Below are positions 24,389 through 33,288 of a stretch of DNA of 64,000 bases, one piece after another; the first letter of the stretch is position 1; every line of letters begins with the position of its first letter. The stretch comes from Segatella copri. Lineage in GTDB: Bacteria > Bacteroidota > Bacteroidia > Bacteroidales > Bacteroidaceae. Both the position numbers and the translations under genes were made by a program. The notes beneath the pieces were generated by a model. It ran no database searches, was not told where the DNA came from, and worked only from the letters and a program-made list of their open reading frames with translations. The stretch is taken from assembly GCF_015074785.1 (NCBI RefSeq), contig NZ_CP042464.1:2291001-2355000 (forward strand), read 5' to 3'.

Positions 24389-25123
24389 ATGTACAATTAT
24401 CATTATATCAAAAATTATCTCCCAGTGAGATACCAGGCAAATGCCCAGCAGTTGGCAGACCGTCAGACTTGCTATAACTTCAAAGACGGCTACCTCAACG
24501 ACGAAGTTAAGAGTGGATTCCTGAACAAGATACAGGAAATAACAAATGGCGAGAAAACAGGTTGGAGCATCTGCTTCATCCCTGCATCAACCAAGAGCAA
24601 GACAGTGACCCGCTACCAAAAGCTTGCAGAAGCAATCCTGGCTGCAGGCTACAAGGTAGTCATCGATGCCATCTACAATGAGCACGACCATGAAGCAGGT
24701 CACCTCACAGGAAAGTCCGGTAACCCAATCGAAGGCTTCGGCTTCAACACCAGTAGAATTACAGGCGAGAAAATCATCGTCATTGATGACATCATCACCA
24801 GAGGAAAAACCTTCGAAATGGTGGCAGAAAAGCTGAAATCCATGGGAGCAGCAAGCATTACAGGATTGTTCCTGGCAAAAACCATCAACCCAGACTACCA
24901 TCCCCATTACAATCCGATGATCGATTACGATCCAGAAGACGACTACGATCCAGCAGATTACTACGAGGAAGAAGACGACTACGATCCAGCAGACTACTAC
25001 GAGGAAGAAAAAACATACGACAACTACAATGGTTCATATGCTCAAGACGTAGAAGGTTGGAGCGACCAAGACATAGACGATGTCTTCGACGGCGATCCTG
25101 ACGCCTACTGGAACATCGACTAA
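24389..25123 (+). CDS. Phosphoribosyltransferase-family protein, paralogue 2, with acidic repeat tail
   Basis: 244 residues. The first 170 are a paralogue of the preceding gene (GWSICFIPASTKSKTVTRYQKLAEA, and KIIVIDDIITRGKTF with Asp133/Asp134). Residues about 175-205 hold tandem acidic repeats of the form YDPADYYEEEDD, and the tail stays acidic to the end (DQDIDDVFDGDPDAYW). Such a tail may mimic nucleic acid or bind a basic partner; this is inference. The gap to the previous gene is 55 bp. Two PRTase copies in a row suggest a heteromer or two different substrates. Confidence 0.8.
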   Translation: MYNYHYIKNYLPVRYQANAQQLADRQTCYNFKDGYLNDEVKSGFLNKIQEITNGEKTGWSICFIPASTKSKTVTRYQKLAEAILAAGYKVVIDAIYNEHDHEAGHLTGKSGNPIEGFGFNTSRITGEKIIVIDDIITRGKTFEMVAEKLKSMGAASITGLFLAKTINPDYHPHYNPMIDYDPEDDYDPADYYEEEDDYDPADYYEEEKTYDNYNGSYAQDVEGWSDQDIDDVFDGDPDAYWNID

Positions 25124-25230
25124 CACAAAGAAGACAAACAGCTGTAAAAGCAAGTATTTTTCCAAGATGTTTGGATATAAAAAAAACTACTTTTTCAGTC
25201 GAGTAACAACAAAAATAATAACAAATAAAT

Positions 25231-26196
25231 ATGGCACTCAATACAGAACTCATACTGACATTGAAAAACCTCAAGGGCTGTGGAAACAAAACCGTTCTCT
25301 CCATAGCCGAAGTAGCACCGTCCCAAGTACAAACCATCAAGGATCTGTGTGACTTCTGGACAACTCTCAAAGGTAAGAAGTTCGAAAAGTTCACTACTAC
25401 AGATCTCCACGAAGCCAACAGAAAGGCAATGACCATCATCAACGATGCAGAGAGATGCGGTGTAGGCATTATCTCCTATTACGAAGATGCTTTCCCTCAA
25501 ATCCTACGTGAGACCATCAATGAGGATGGCAATGCAGATGCACCGTTACTTCTGTTCTACAGAGGAAACATCAAAGCCCTGCAAATGCCGGGTATTGCCA
25601 TCATCGGCACAAGAGAACCAACAGAAGCAGGAACGCAAGCAGGAATCTACTTCGCAGAAAAGTTCGCTGCAGAAGGGTTCAACATCGTATCAGGCCTTGC
25701 TATAGGATGCGACACCACTGGTCACCAAGGAGCATTGAACGTGAAGGGAACCACCACGGCATTCCTTGCCAACGGCTTGGACTGGGAATCCATCTATCCA
25801 AAGGAAAACCTAGAACTGGCCAAGAACATCGTTGAGAACGGCGGATTGCTGCTCTCAGAGTATCCGGTAGGACAAAGAGGAAATCGCTATACCCTAGTGG
25901 AACGTGACAGACTGCAGGCAGGACTCTCATACGCAACCCTCGTCATCCAGACAAGTCTCAGAGGAGGAACCATGCATGCAGTAAACGCCACCATCAAAGC
26001 CCAAAAGCCTCTCTTCATGATCCGGTACAAGAACATGAATGGACAAACTGGCGGAAAAGCAGAGGGCAACAGAGTGTTCCTTGAAGAAGGAAAAGCCCAT
26101 GCCCTGACCTCAGGTTCATTCGATGAAGCCCTTGCCATCATCAGAGAATCAGTAGAAAGAATCAACAAACCAAAAATCAAAAAATCATTATTCTAG
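25231..26196 (+). CDS. DprA/Smf-like (SLOG-fold) protein
   Basis: 321 residues. The Rossmann-type DprA domain is recognisable: GIAIIGTREPTEAGTQAG near residue 118, VSGLAIGCDTTGHQGAL, FLANGLDWESIYPKEN, LLSEYPVG, then ERDRLQAGLSYATLVIQTSLRGGTMHAV in place of the usual RNRIIAGLS...SGSLITA. The N-terminus (LKNLKGCGNKTVLSIAEV) is HhH-like. Housekeeping DprA loads RecA on incoming single-stranded DNA. This copy sits in an accessory operon with PRTases and a HAD phosphatase, and its motif deviations (GGTMHAV, no C-terminal winged helix) suggest a specialised paralogue, possibly a nucleotide-sensing SLOG protein rather than the competence factor. Confidence 0.85.
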   Translation: MALNTELILTLKNLKGCGNKTVLSIAEVAPSQVQTIKDLCDFWTTLKGKKFEKFTTTDLHEANRKAMTIINDAERCGVGIISYYEDAFPQILRETINEDGNADAPLLLFYRGNIKALQMPGIAIIGTREPTEAGTQAGIYFAEKFAAEGFNIVSGLAIGCDTTGHQGALNVKGTTTAFLANGLDWESIYPKENLELAKNIVENGGLLLSEYPVGQRGNRYTLVERDRLQAGLSYATLVIQTSLRGGTMHAVNATIKAQKPLFMIRYKNMNGQTGGKAEGNRVFLEEGKAHALTSGSFDEALAIIRESVERINKPKIKKSLF

Positions 26197-26199
26197 GCT

Positions 26200-26700
26200 A
26201 TGATTAAAGGAGTAATTTTTGACCTGGACTTAACTCTTGTTGATACCACTACACTGGAAAATGCCAGAAAGACGAGAAACTGGCACGAGGCATATAGACT
26301 TATCCCATATACCTCCATGTATGCAGGAATCCAAGAAGTCCTTGACCAAATAAAAGCCCAAGGTATCAAGATGGCGATAGTCAGCAGTTCACCACGTCCC
26401 TATGTGGAAAGAATCGTTGACTATTACCAGATTCCAGCAAGTTTCATCGTTGGCTACCATGATGCCCATCCCGTCAAGCCCCATCCTGCACCTATGCTAA
26501 AGGCATTGGAGCTGATGAATGAGAAAGCTGAAGATATTCTGAGCTTTGGAGATAGGGCTATAGACATGATTGCATCTAAAAGAGCTGGCATAAAAGCCAT
26601 CGCATGCCTCTGGGGAACCAAGGAAAGGAGTATGCTACTTGGTACAGCATACGATAAAGCAATTGGCTCACCACTGAAGATACTTCCATACATACAATGA
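26200..26700 (+). CDS. HAD-superfamily hydrolase
   Basis: 166 residues. Motif I FDLDLTLVD (Asp8/Asp10), motif II IVSSSPRPY, the lysine in HPVKPHPAPM (motif III) and motif IV SFGDRAIDM are all present, with a short helical cap, as in small phosphatases of the phosphoglycolate phosphatase type. It starts 3 nt after the DprA-like stop and is the last gene of the operon. With two PRTases upstream, a phosphoribosyl or nucleotide phosphate is a sensible substrate, but this is a guess. A terminator hairpin follows at 26820. Confidence 0.88.
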   Translation: MIKGVIFDLDLTLVDTTTLENARKTRNWHEAYRLIPYTSMYAGIQEVLDQIKAQGIKMAIVSSSPRPYVERIVDYYQIPASFIVGYHDAHPVKPHPAPMLKALELMNEKAEDILSFGDRAIDMIASKRAGIKAIACLWGTKERSMLLGTAYDKAIGSPLKILPYIQ

Positions 26701-26819
26701 ATATAGCAAATTCATTGAATATGGTATCCTCTCATCAGGTTCCACTAGGCATACCCTTTCCTAATGGAACCTTTTACAACAAAAAAATACCACTAACTGA
26801 AAAAAAACAACTAGCAAAG

Positions 26820-26866
26820 AAGCTCCCCAGCATAGCAATTCCAACATGCTATGCCAGGGAGCTTTT
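26820..26866 (+). terminator. Rho-independent terminator of the PRTase-DprA-HAD operon
   Basis: A long stem, AAGCTCCC then CATAGCA pairing with TGCTATG then GGGAGCTT, with TTTT at the end. It lies 120 bp after the HAD stop. The small ORF that crosses it (26697-26909) is judged not real. Confidence 0.8.
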
Positions 26867-27023
26867 CATGGTTAAAGTAGATAACCTCAACACGACTTTA
26901 ATCTGGTAGATTCCACAGCACCCGGCGGTACCATGAAAATGATGCACCCACATAAATGCTTCATCCTTAAAAAAATCAAACAACCATCGTACGCAAAAAA
27001 GTTTTTCCTCGAAAAAAGTATCA

Positions 27024-27150
27024 AAGTATCATTCCACCTTGAAAATTGATGGTTATAACATTAATACACAGCGCATTAACAAAATTAGACTTCTCTAAAA
27101 ACGGAGGAAGAAGTATCATCGAAGTATCATAAATTAGCGAGAAGTATCAT
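27024..27150. repeat. Cluster of AAGTATCAT motifs
   Basis: AAGTATCAT occurs at 27024, 27111, 27122 and 27142, a short distance before the DUF6078 gene. Two inverted copies (ATGATACTT at 29877 and 29888) follow the VirE-like gene, so the motif brackets the two-gene segment. Otherwise 26867-27274 has no gene. Confidence 0.5.
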
Positions 27151-27274
27151 GATTTCTTGCCTGCATCGAAAAAAAATGCTTTATGAAGTGATAATAATAG
27201 CATTTATAAGGCAATAAACAGGATGTTTTTGCGTCTAGTAAAACAGAATGTTTTATTCTTAATACTTAAGAAAC

Positions 27275-27730
27275 ATGGATGAAAAGGAATTACTGAAAAA
27301 GGCTTTTGAGTACGGAAACGTACCTAGCAACATCACCTACTGTTTCACCGAACCATGTCCGATGAAAAACAAATGTATCCACTATCTATCCGGTCTCTAC
27401 AAAAATGAGAAGACAGATAGAGGGGATGCCATTTTCCCAAATGCCCTGAAAAACGGGAATTGCAAGTACTTCACTCCGCTGCGTGTCGTGAAAATGGCAT
27501 GGGGATTCGACAAACTCTTTGCCGAAATGAAAGTGAAAGACGCTCCTGCACTGCGCGCCGAAATGAGAGACTACCTCGGCAGCAAAGGACAATACTATCG
27601 TTACAAACTGGGACAACTGAAACTCCTGCCGGAACAACAGGCATATATCAAACAGCTCTTCGCCAGATACGGATATAAAGATGTTGAATTCGATCATTTC
27701 TCGGAAGAGATTGATTTCACTAAAAGCTAA
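27275..27730 (+). CDS. DUF6078-like protein
   Basis: 151 residues. The cysteine pattern YCFTEPCPMKNKCIHYLSG, then NGNCKYFTPLRVVKMAWGFDKLF, matches what I remember as the DUF6078 family of Bacteroidales, cytoplasmic proteins of unknown function. Four cysteines could hold a metal. In Bacteroidetes genomes, members commonly lie near VirE-type genes, and here the VirE-like gene follows 255 bp downstream. The N-terminus MDEKELLKKAFEYGNVP starts at the first ATG in a long gap, so the start seems safe. Confidence 0.65.
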   Translation: MDEKELLKKAFEYGNVPSNITYCFTEPCPMKNKCIHYLSGLYKNEKTDRGDAIFPNALKNGNCKYFTPLRVVKMAWGFDKLFAEMKVKDAPALRAEMRDYLGSKGQYYRYKLGQLKLLPEQQAYIKQLFARYGYKDVEFDHFSEEIDFTKS

Positions 27731-27785
27731 TCTTTTTCTCTGTCCTCCAGATGTTCCAGCCATGCCATTTAAGCGGTCCCACAGA

Positions 27786-27962
27786 GAACACGTGATGGGC
27801 TACCGGTGAACAAGTGATGGGCTACTGGAGAACAAGTGACGGGCAGCCATTGCCCGTACAACGGGAAACGAGTGCCCAATTTACCAACCAAACTTTGGGC
27901 AACGCCAACAAGAGTTTATAGTTTATAATTTACAGTTTATAATTTACAGTTTATAGTTGACA
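27786..27962. repeat. Two short tandem repeat tracts
   Basis: Three 22-bp units beginning GAACAAGTGATGGGCTAC (27786, 27808, 27830; first and third diverged), then an AT-rich tract of three 14-bp units GTTTATAATTTACA (27921, 27935, 27949; last diverged). Together they fill the gap before the VirE-like gene. Purpose unknown; slippage-type repeats. Confidence 0.75.
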
Positions 27963-27985
27963 CTTAACCATTAATCAGATATACA

Positions 27986-29872
27986 ATGAAGGTAACTATC
28001 GTTCATACAAACAATAAGAAGCAGCTCCTCGTCAGCACAAAGACGATGGAGAAGTTGCTGCAACGTATCGCAAAAGATGACAGCAGACTTACTGTTACCC
28101 ATTTCCGCGAATACGTGACCTATATGGAAAGCGGCTACGAATATTACAAGGATATGCCAACATGGATGCACATCTATCCAGCTGCAGAATTCGCCAAAGA
28201 CGAAAACAACAACCTGAAGATGAAGACTTGCAACGGTATCCTGCTGCTGAAATTCGGAAACATCACGGATGCGGACGGCGTGGAGGGCGTGAAGCGCTCG
28301 GTTGCCATGCTGCCTTCTACCTTTGCTGCGCTGGAAGGTGCTGATGGAAAGTCGGTTATCGTATTGGTGAAATTCAGCAATGAAGATGATTTGCTGCCTG
28401 CTGAGGAGGCGGATGCCGAACGACTGTACCGCATCGCTTACCAGCAGATTCTGCCTGTATATCAGGCGATTGCCAAGACTTCGGTGCTCACAGACGGACC
28501 GAAACCTTCTATAGAAGCGGGCTCAAATCTGTCTTTTGAGCCTTCGATGCACAACAGTTTTATGATGACGCTCGATGCGAAACCTTATTTCAACAGTAAG
28601 GCGGTGGCGATGAAAATTGACAGCAACATGCACCCTCAGAACCAGGCTTTCAACACGGAAGATAATCAGCAGATGATTCCTGGTTCCGATACTTCGGAAG
28701 AAGAAAAGAAAGTTGACAAGAACAGCGTTCGCGAGAATATCGCGAGCATGATACAGCTGCTGAAAAGTAAATATAACTTCAGATACAACACGGTGATGAA
28801 ATTCGTGGAATACATGCCAAAGGAGAAGGGTTGGTATGGTTTCCAGCCCGTAGATTCGAGAGTGCAGAAGCGCATGACGCTGGAGGTGCAGCTCGCTGAT
28901 ATCCGAGTGAGCATCAAGGATGTCAGGAATTTTCTAGAGTCTGATTATATCAAGAATTATAATCCGATAGATGAATATCTCTTCCAATGCTACGACAAAT
29001 GGGACGGGAAGGACCATATACGTGCCTTGGCTCGTACGGTTCCTACCAACAATCCTTACTGGGCAGACTGGTTCTACACCTGGTTTCTGGGCATGGTTGA
29101 CCAGTGGCGCGGCTTTACCCATCGCCAGTATGGCAACTCGGTGGCTCCGCTTCTGATTTCCAAGCAGGGTTACAACAAGAGTACTTTCTGTCGCCGGCTG
29201 TTGCCACCGGAGCTGCAGTGGGGATATAACGATAATCTGATTCTGTCAGAAAAACGTCAGGTTTATCAGGCGATGGCACAGTTTATGGTCATCAATCTCG
29301 ATGAGTTCAACCAGATTTCGCCACAGGTGCAGCAGGGATTTCTGAAGAATCTCATCCAGTTGCCTACGCTGAAATACAAGCCTCCGTATGGCAGTCATGT
29401 CATGGAATTTCCTCGTCTCGCCTCGTTCATCGCCACGAGCAACATGACGGATATTCTCACCGACCCATCCGGCAACAGAAGGTTTATAGGCGTGGAACTG
29501 ACGGGACCGATCGATGTGAGTGTGCGTCCGAACTATCAGCAACTTTTCGCCCAGGCGCTGACCGCCCTGCACAATGGCGAAAAGAGTTATTTTGATGCGG
29601 AACAGGTGAAGTTGATCATGAAGAACAACTGCCAGTTTGAGGTGGCTGAGCCGATAGACCAGTATTTCCGGCTCTATTTTGATTTGGTTGAGAATGAGAA
29701 AGAGGGTGAATATCTGACTGCCGCCGAGATTTTCGACTATCTGAAAAAGCAGATAGGTTCATCGCTCAAGGTGAACAGTTTGATGGGATTCGGCAGAAAA
29801 CTGGCGAATATGAGTGAGTTAAAACATAAGAGATTTGCAGATGGAATGAAGTATCTTGTAAAGAAAAAGTGA
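27986..29872 (+). CDS. VirE/BT4734-like primase-helicase protein (DUF3874 C-terminus)
   Basis: 628 residues. The N-terminal 210 correspond to the BT4734-like/VirE_N domain but with the acidic motif lost (GILLLKFGNITD where the CRISPR-linked paralogue has LVLDIDHVD). Residues about 270-560 are a VirE-type P-loop ATPase with Walker A SKQGYNKST (Lys398) and Walker B VINLDEF (Asp439/Glu440), plus TSNMTDILTDPSGNRRF. The C-terminal 90 (DQYFRLYFDLVENEKEGEYLTAAEIFDYL) match DUF3874. Relatives are common in Bacteroidetes mobile islands and probably serve replication. A terminator follows immediately. Confidence 0.85.
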   Translation: MKVTIVHTNNKKQLLVSTKTMEKLLQRIAKDDSRLTVTHFREYVTYMESGYEYYKDMPTWMHIYPAAEFAKDENNNLKMKTCNGILLLKFGNITDADGVEGVKRSVAMLPSTFAALEGADGKSVIVLVKFSNEDDLLPAEEADAERLYRIAYQQILPVYQAIAKTSVLTDGPKPSIEAGSNLSFEPSMHNSFMMTLDAKPYFNSKAVAMKIDSNMHPQNQAFNTEDNQQMIPGSDTSEEEKKVDKNSVRENIASMIQLLKSKYNFRYNTVMKFVEYMPKEKGWYGFQPVDSRVQKRMTLEVQLADIRVSIKDVRNFLESDYIKNYNPIDEYLFQCYDKWDGKDHIRALARTVPTNNPYWADWFYTWFLGMVDQWRGFTHRQYGNSVAPLLISKQGYNKSTFCRRLLPPELQWGYNDNLILSEKRQVYQAMAQFMVINLDEFNQISPQVQQGFLKNLIQLPTLKYKPPYGSHVMEFPRLASFIATSNMTDILTDPSGNRRFIGVELTGPIDVSVRPNYQQLFAQALTALHNGEKSYFDAEQVKLIMKNNCQFEVAEPIDQYFRLYFDLVENEKEGEYLTAAEIFDYLKKQIGSSLKVNSLMGFGRKLANMSELKHKRFADGMKYLVKKK

Positions 29873-29897
29873 AATAATGATACTTCTATGATACTTT

Positions 29898-29935
29898 AAT
29901 GAGACTTCTCGGCACAAAAACCGAGAAGTCTCATT
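29898..29935 (+). terminator. Rho-independent terminator of the VirE-like gene
   Basis: A perfect 15-bp stem (AATGAGACTTCTCGG with CCGAGAAGTCTCATT), an 8-nt loop and a following pyrimidine-rich TCTCTTTATCTT. Confidence 0.85.
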
Positions 29936-30049
29936 CTCTTTATCTTATTATCTATCAAGCCTTTAAGTCGATATTTTCAATAAAAAAAATGAGACTTTGA
30001 GACTTTTTTCTCAAAAAAACTTTTTCACGTAAGCGAAAACTATTATCCT

Positions 30050-31420
30050 TTAGATAGCATAAAGGAAGGTGCGGATGAACCAGTAGCTGATGATACCTGC
30101 GAGATAACCTACGAAAGCTATCCAGGAGATATGCTTCATATACCAGCCGAAGGTAATCTTCTCCAAGCCCATTACTACCACACCTGCGGCACTACCGATA
30201 ATCAGCATTGAACCACCGACACCGGCACAGTAGGCCAGCAACTGCCAGAAGACACCATCCACAGCCATATCACCAGCGGCTGCCACAGGATACATTCCCA
30301 TACATCCGGCTACCAGAGGCACATTATCAACAATACTTGAAAGCACACCGATGATACCAGTTACGAGGTAGTGGTTGCCATCGAATACGACGTTCAAGCC
30401 CTGACCCAAAGCAGTCAACACGCCAATCTCAGCCAGGCAGGATACTGCCATCAGGATACCGAGGAAGAAGAGAATGGTACTCATATCAACACGAGAAAGC
30501 AACTTGGTTACTCGCTTCTGAGTGCCCTCAGCATCAGCTCCACGATGCAAACCGCGATAGAAAATTTCGGTGGCAGTCCAGAGAACGCCCAATACTAGAA
30601 GGATTCCTACGAATGGAGGCAAGTGGGTGATACTCTTGAAGATAGGAACGAAGACCAAACCGCCTACTCCCAACCAGAACACAGCCTTGCGCTGACCTTC
30701 GGTGAAATCGCTGACCGCTGCATTCTGCTGGGCAGAAACCTCAGGCATCACGAGTTCGCCCTTCAACATGGTCTGAAGGATGAGGGCAGGAATCACCATG
30801 GAAACCACAGACGGGATGAAGATTTCGGCGATAACGCCGGCTGCAGTAATCAGTCCCTTGTTCCAGAGCATGATGGTGGTAACGTCGCCGATTGGTGAGA
30901 AGGCACCACCCGAATTGGCTGCGATGATGACGAGAGATGCATAAACCATGCGATCCTTATGGTCGGTGACGAGCTTTCGGAGAATCATGATCATCACGAT
31001 ACTGGTGGTCAGATTGTCGAGGATTGCAGAGAGGAAGAAGGTAAGGATAGCGATACGCCAGAGAAGCGCACGCTTCGACTTTGTCTTCATCACCTTGCGA
31101 ACCCAGTTGAATCCGCCGTTCTGGTCAACGATTTCCACGATGGTCATTGCACCCATCAGGAAGAAGAGTGTTGTGGCAGTATCACCCAGATGTTCCTGGA
31201 TGATTCCGGTCACCTTCTCCACCATTCCTGCTGCACCGCCTGTATAATCAGGGTGCATCAACTGGAGATACTGCATTGGATCCACCATGTAGAGGGTCCA
31301 ACAACCTACCAACATCAACAGGGCTATCGCAGCCTTGTTTACCTTTGTCAAGCTTTCGGTGGCTATGAGTGCATAGCCGAGCACGAAAACGACAATAATA
31401 GAAATTGTAAGTGTAGTCAT
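30050..31420 (-). CDS. nhaD: Sodium:proton antiporter NhaD
   Basis: 456 residues, about a dozen hydrophobic helices, of the ArsB/NhaD ion-transporter superfamily. Typical NhaD sequence includes MGAMTIVEIVDQNGGFNWV, FFLSAILDNLTTSIVMIMILRKL, ANSGGAFSPIGDVTTIMLWNKG and LSSIVDNVPLVAG. It exchanges Na+ (or Li+) for H+ across the inner membrane and helps in salt and alkaline tolerance. It stands alone, with a minus-strand -7 box TACCTTTGCA at 31493-31502, 73 nt upstream of its ATG. Full length. Confidence 0.93.
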   Translation of the reverse strand: MTTLTISIIVVFVLGYALIATESLTKVNKAAIALLMLVGCWTLYMVDPMQYLQLMHPDYTGGAAGMVEKVTGIIQEHLGDTATTLFFLMGAMTIVEIVDQNGGFNWVRKVMKTKSKRALLWRIAILTFFLSAILDNLTTSIVMIMILRKLVTDHKDRMVYASLVIIAANSGGAFSPIGDVTTIMLWNKGLITAAGVIAEIFIPSVVSMVIPALILQTMLKGELVMPEVSAQQNAAVSDFTEGQRKAVFWLGVGGLVFVPIFKSITHLPPFVGILLVLGVLWTATEIFYRGLHRGADAEGTQKRVTKLLSRVDMSTILFFLGILMAVSCLAEIGVLTALGQGLNVVFDGNHYLVTGIIGVLSSIVDNVPLVAGCMGMYPVAAAGDMAVDGVFWQLLAYCAGVGGSMLIIGSAAGVVVMGLEKITFGWYMKHISWIAFVGYLAGIISYWFIRTFLYAI

Positions 31421-31559
31421 TACTTTTTATTTATTATTAGATATTCTTTTTTTCCTTTATGTATGATTTGGTACCCACAATTGCCAAACGGCTGCAAAGG
31501 TACAAAAAGAAAAGCAATAACCACACGATTCCTTATTATAATTGTATGAAATCGTTTAC

Positions 31560-32819
31560 TTAACAACGGTTTTCTTCCAAAACCCGTTCTATTTTGCGTA
31601 TCCAGTGCTCATCGATTTCCACTTTCTCTGCATAAGACTTGAAGTTCATCACCACGTCTTCCACTTCTTCTATGATACTAGAAGCATTTCTGATATCCTG
31701 TCTTTGTGCGAAAAGCATCAAATCCTGCTTCGTTATATTCTTTCGCTTGCCAAGAATCGTAAGTTCATGGTTACGATAGAAATGCGAATCAGGATCGGCG
31801 GAAAACACGATGTCGTAAGCTGGCGATATATGCCATTCTCCATTGGGGTACATCACAAATGAGAAGTTCTTGGTATGGTCATCTACATTCTCTGCAAGAA
31901 CATTAAACACCATTCTCCTATATTGCTGACTCTGCTCTTCAGCAGACAAATTCAGTTTTCTACCCACCACAAACAAATCTTCGTAAGTATCAGCCAAGGA
32001 ACTCATGGCAGCTAAAGTCTGAGTATATATTTTTCTACCCTCCACTCTATCAAAGCGTTGGGTCAGAAAATTCTGGGTTCCTTCAATCTCTACCAAACGA
32101 GAAGGCATCATATTGATACCGGCATCCTTGGCCATCAGATAATAAGCCATCTCTACCCTGGTAAAAGGAAGTTCATTTTTTCTGCTTGTATCAAACTTCA
32201 ATATATAGTGCTTAAAGTTGGTTGGCAAATCGGCTTGACCTGAACGAATAATACCTGTAGTTTCATCCATGCCGATAATCGCCTTAGGACGCTGACCACC
32301 AGCGGAAGTTCCCACCTTGTACAAATCTTCCAGAATAAGACTGTTGCTCATATCAATGTTCACATCCTGCCTATCCAGGAATAATTTATTAGCAAGTTCA
32401 TAAAGTGAAGCCAATTCGATATTTACAGATGCATCCTCCTGGATATGAGCAGGTTGAAACTCCAAGGCTCCCATTGCTCTCTTACCGATAAAAGACAGTC
32501 TATCCACTGCATTTACCATTTTGGATTGCAGATGATTGGCTTCCATCCATTTCTGGAAGACCACATTTCCCCAATTGTCAGGCAGAGAATCTGCTATGAA
32601 CTCAGGCAAACCTGCATAAAGTTTTTCTCTGTTTCCAGACATAGGGAAAGTTCTTTGAACATAAACAGAATCCAACGGCGCTACCAATGGTGCAATATTC
32701 CATCCATATTGCATAAAATCCTTGTCGAATTGGAAGACAGAGCAGCCCCGCTTGTCGTCCCAAGACAACAAGCCCACATTCTTATCCCATAAATTCACCT
32801 GCACAACATTATCTTTCAT
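31560..32819 (-). CDS. HipA-family serine/threonine kinase toxin
   Basis: 419 residues with the HipA layout: N-terminal subdomain with LPEFIADSLPDNWG (about 71-84), the phosphate loop region GTSAGGQRPKA (170-180), the catalytic NVDDHTKNF (Asp313, Asn318) and the metal-binding ISPAYDI (Asp336). HipA kinases phosphorylate translation factors such as glutamyl-tRNA synthetase and cause growth arrest; the target here is unknown. It overlaps the upstream HTH antitoxin gene by 11 bp, the usual hipBA arrangement. All key residues are present, so it should be active. Confidence 0.93.
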   Translation of the reverse strand: MKDNVVQVNLWDKNVGLLSWDDKRGCSVFQFDKDFMQYGWNIAPLVAPLDSVYVQRTFPMSGNREKLYAGLPEFIADSLPDNWGNVVFQKWMEANHLQSKMVNAVDRLSFIGKRAMGALEFQPAHIQEDASVNIELASLYELANKLFLDRQDVNIDMSNSLILEDLYKVGTSAGGQRPKAIIGMDETTGIIRSGQADLPTNFKHYILKFDTSRKNELPFTRVEMAYYLMAKDAGINMMPSRLVEIEGTQNFLTQRFDRVEGRKIYTQTLAAMSSLADTYEDLFVVGRKLNLSAEEQSQQYRRMVFNVLAENVDDHTKNFSFVMYPNGEWHISPAYDIVFSADPDSHFYRNHELTILGKRKNITKQDLMLFAQRQDIRNASSIIEEVEDVVMNFKSYAEKVEIDEHWIRKIERVLEENRC

Positions 32820-33126
32820 GTCTTACCCTTTCCTTCTTTTCATTCATTTTCTTCACATGGCTAGGCAGCATTGGCAGTGGCGGCAAGAGTTTCTCTGCTT
32901 CCTGCAGGAATCCAATGCTCCTCAACAGAGAAAGAATAGTGCCAAAGCCTATGTTCTTAGCTTCGCCTTTTTCAAACTGGCTAATGGTGAAAATGCTCAC
33001 ACCAGCCTTTACAGCCACCTCTTTCTGAGTGAGATTGCTGAACAGACGATATTGCTTGAATCGTCCTCCTAATTCAGATATAATCTCAGAATTAGACTTT
33101 GCCTCTATACCATATTCCGTAATCAT
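32809..33126 (-). CDS. XRE-family HTH antitoxin (HipB-like)
   Basis: 105 residues. A classical XRE helix-turn-helix lies at about residues 20-75 (LGGRFKQYRLFSNLTQKEVAVKAGVSIFTISQFEKGEAKNIGFGTILSLLRSIGFL). The C-terminal tail is basic. As in other hipBA pairs it comes first, overlaps the toxin gene by 11 bp, and should both neutralise the kinase and repress its own promoter. Upstream 33127-33217 is AT-rich without a gene. Confidence 0.92.
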   Translation of the reverse strand: MITEYGIEAKSNSEIISELGGRFKQYRLFSNLTQKEVAVKAGVSIFTISQFEKGEAKNIGFGTILSLLRSIGFLQEAEKLLPPLPMLPSHVKKMNEKKERVRHER

Positions 33127-33217
33127 GCTGCAAATATAGTTATTTCTTTATTTATCACCAAATATAGGGTTAAATATTTAAATATCTTTAGTTATTAAAA
33201 AGAAAAATCGGTATAAA

Positions 33218-33250
33218 AAATCCGCACAGCCCAGAGAGCCATGCGGATTC
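33218..33250 (-). terminator. Terminator of the GH13/Sus-like operon
   Basis: AATCCGCA pairs with TGCGGATT; on the minus strand the stem is followed by TTTTTTAT. It lies 40 bp after the GH13 stop, closing the four-gene operon. Confidence 0.85.
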
Positions 33251-33288
33251 TGATATTTAATAAAGCTAGCAATAATCATGTTTGCAGG

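Noticed and set aside
26697..26909. A 70-codon frame overlapping the HAD gene stop.
   Set aside because: It runs through the terminator hairpin at 26820-26866 and has no recognisable protein features.
30371..31549. Plus-strand frames opposite nhaD, up to 196 codons.
   Set aside because: They are antisense shadows of a well-recognised transporter gene with no family features of their own.
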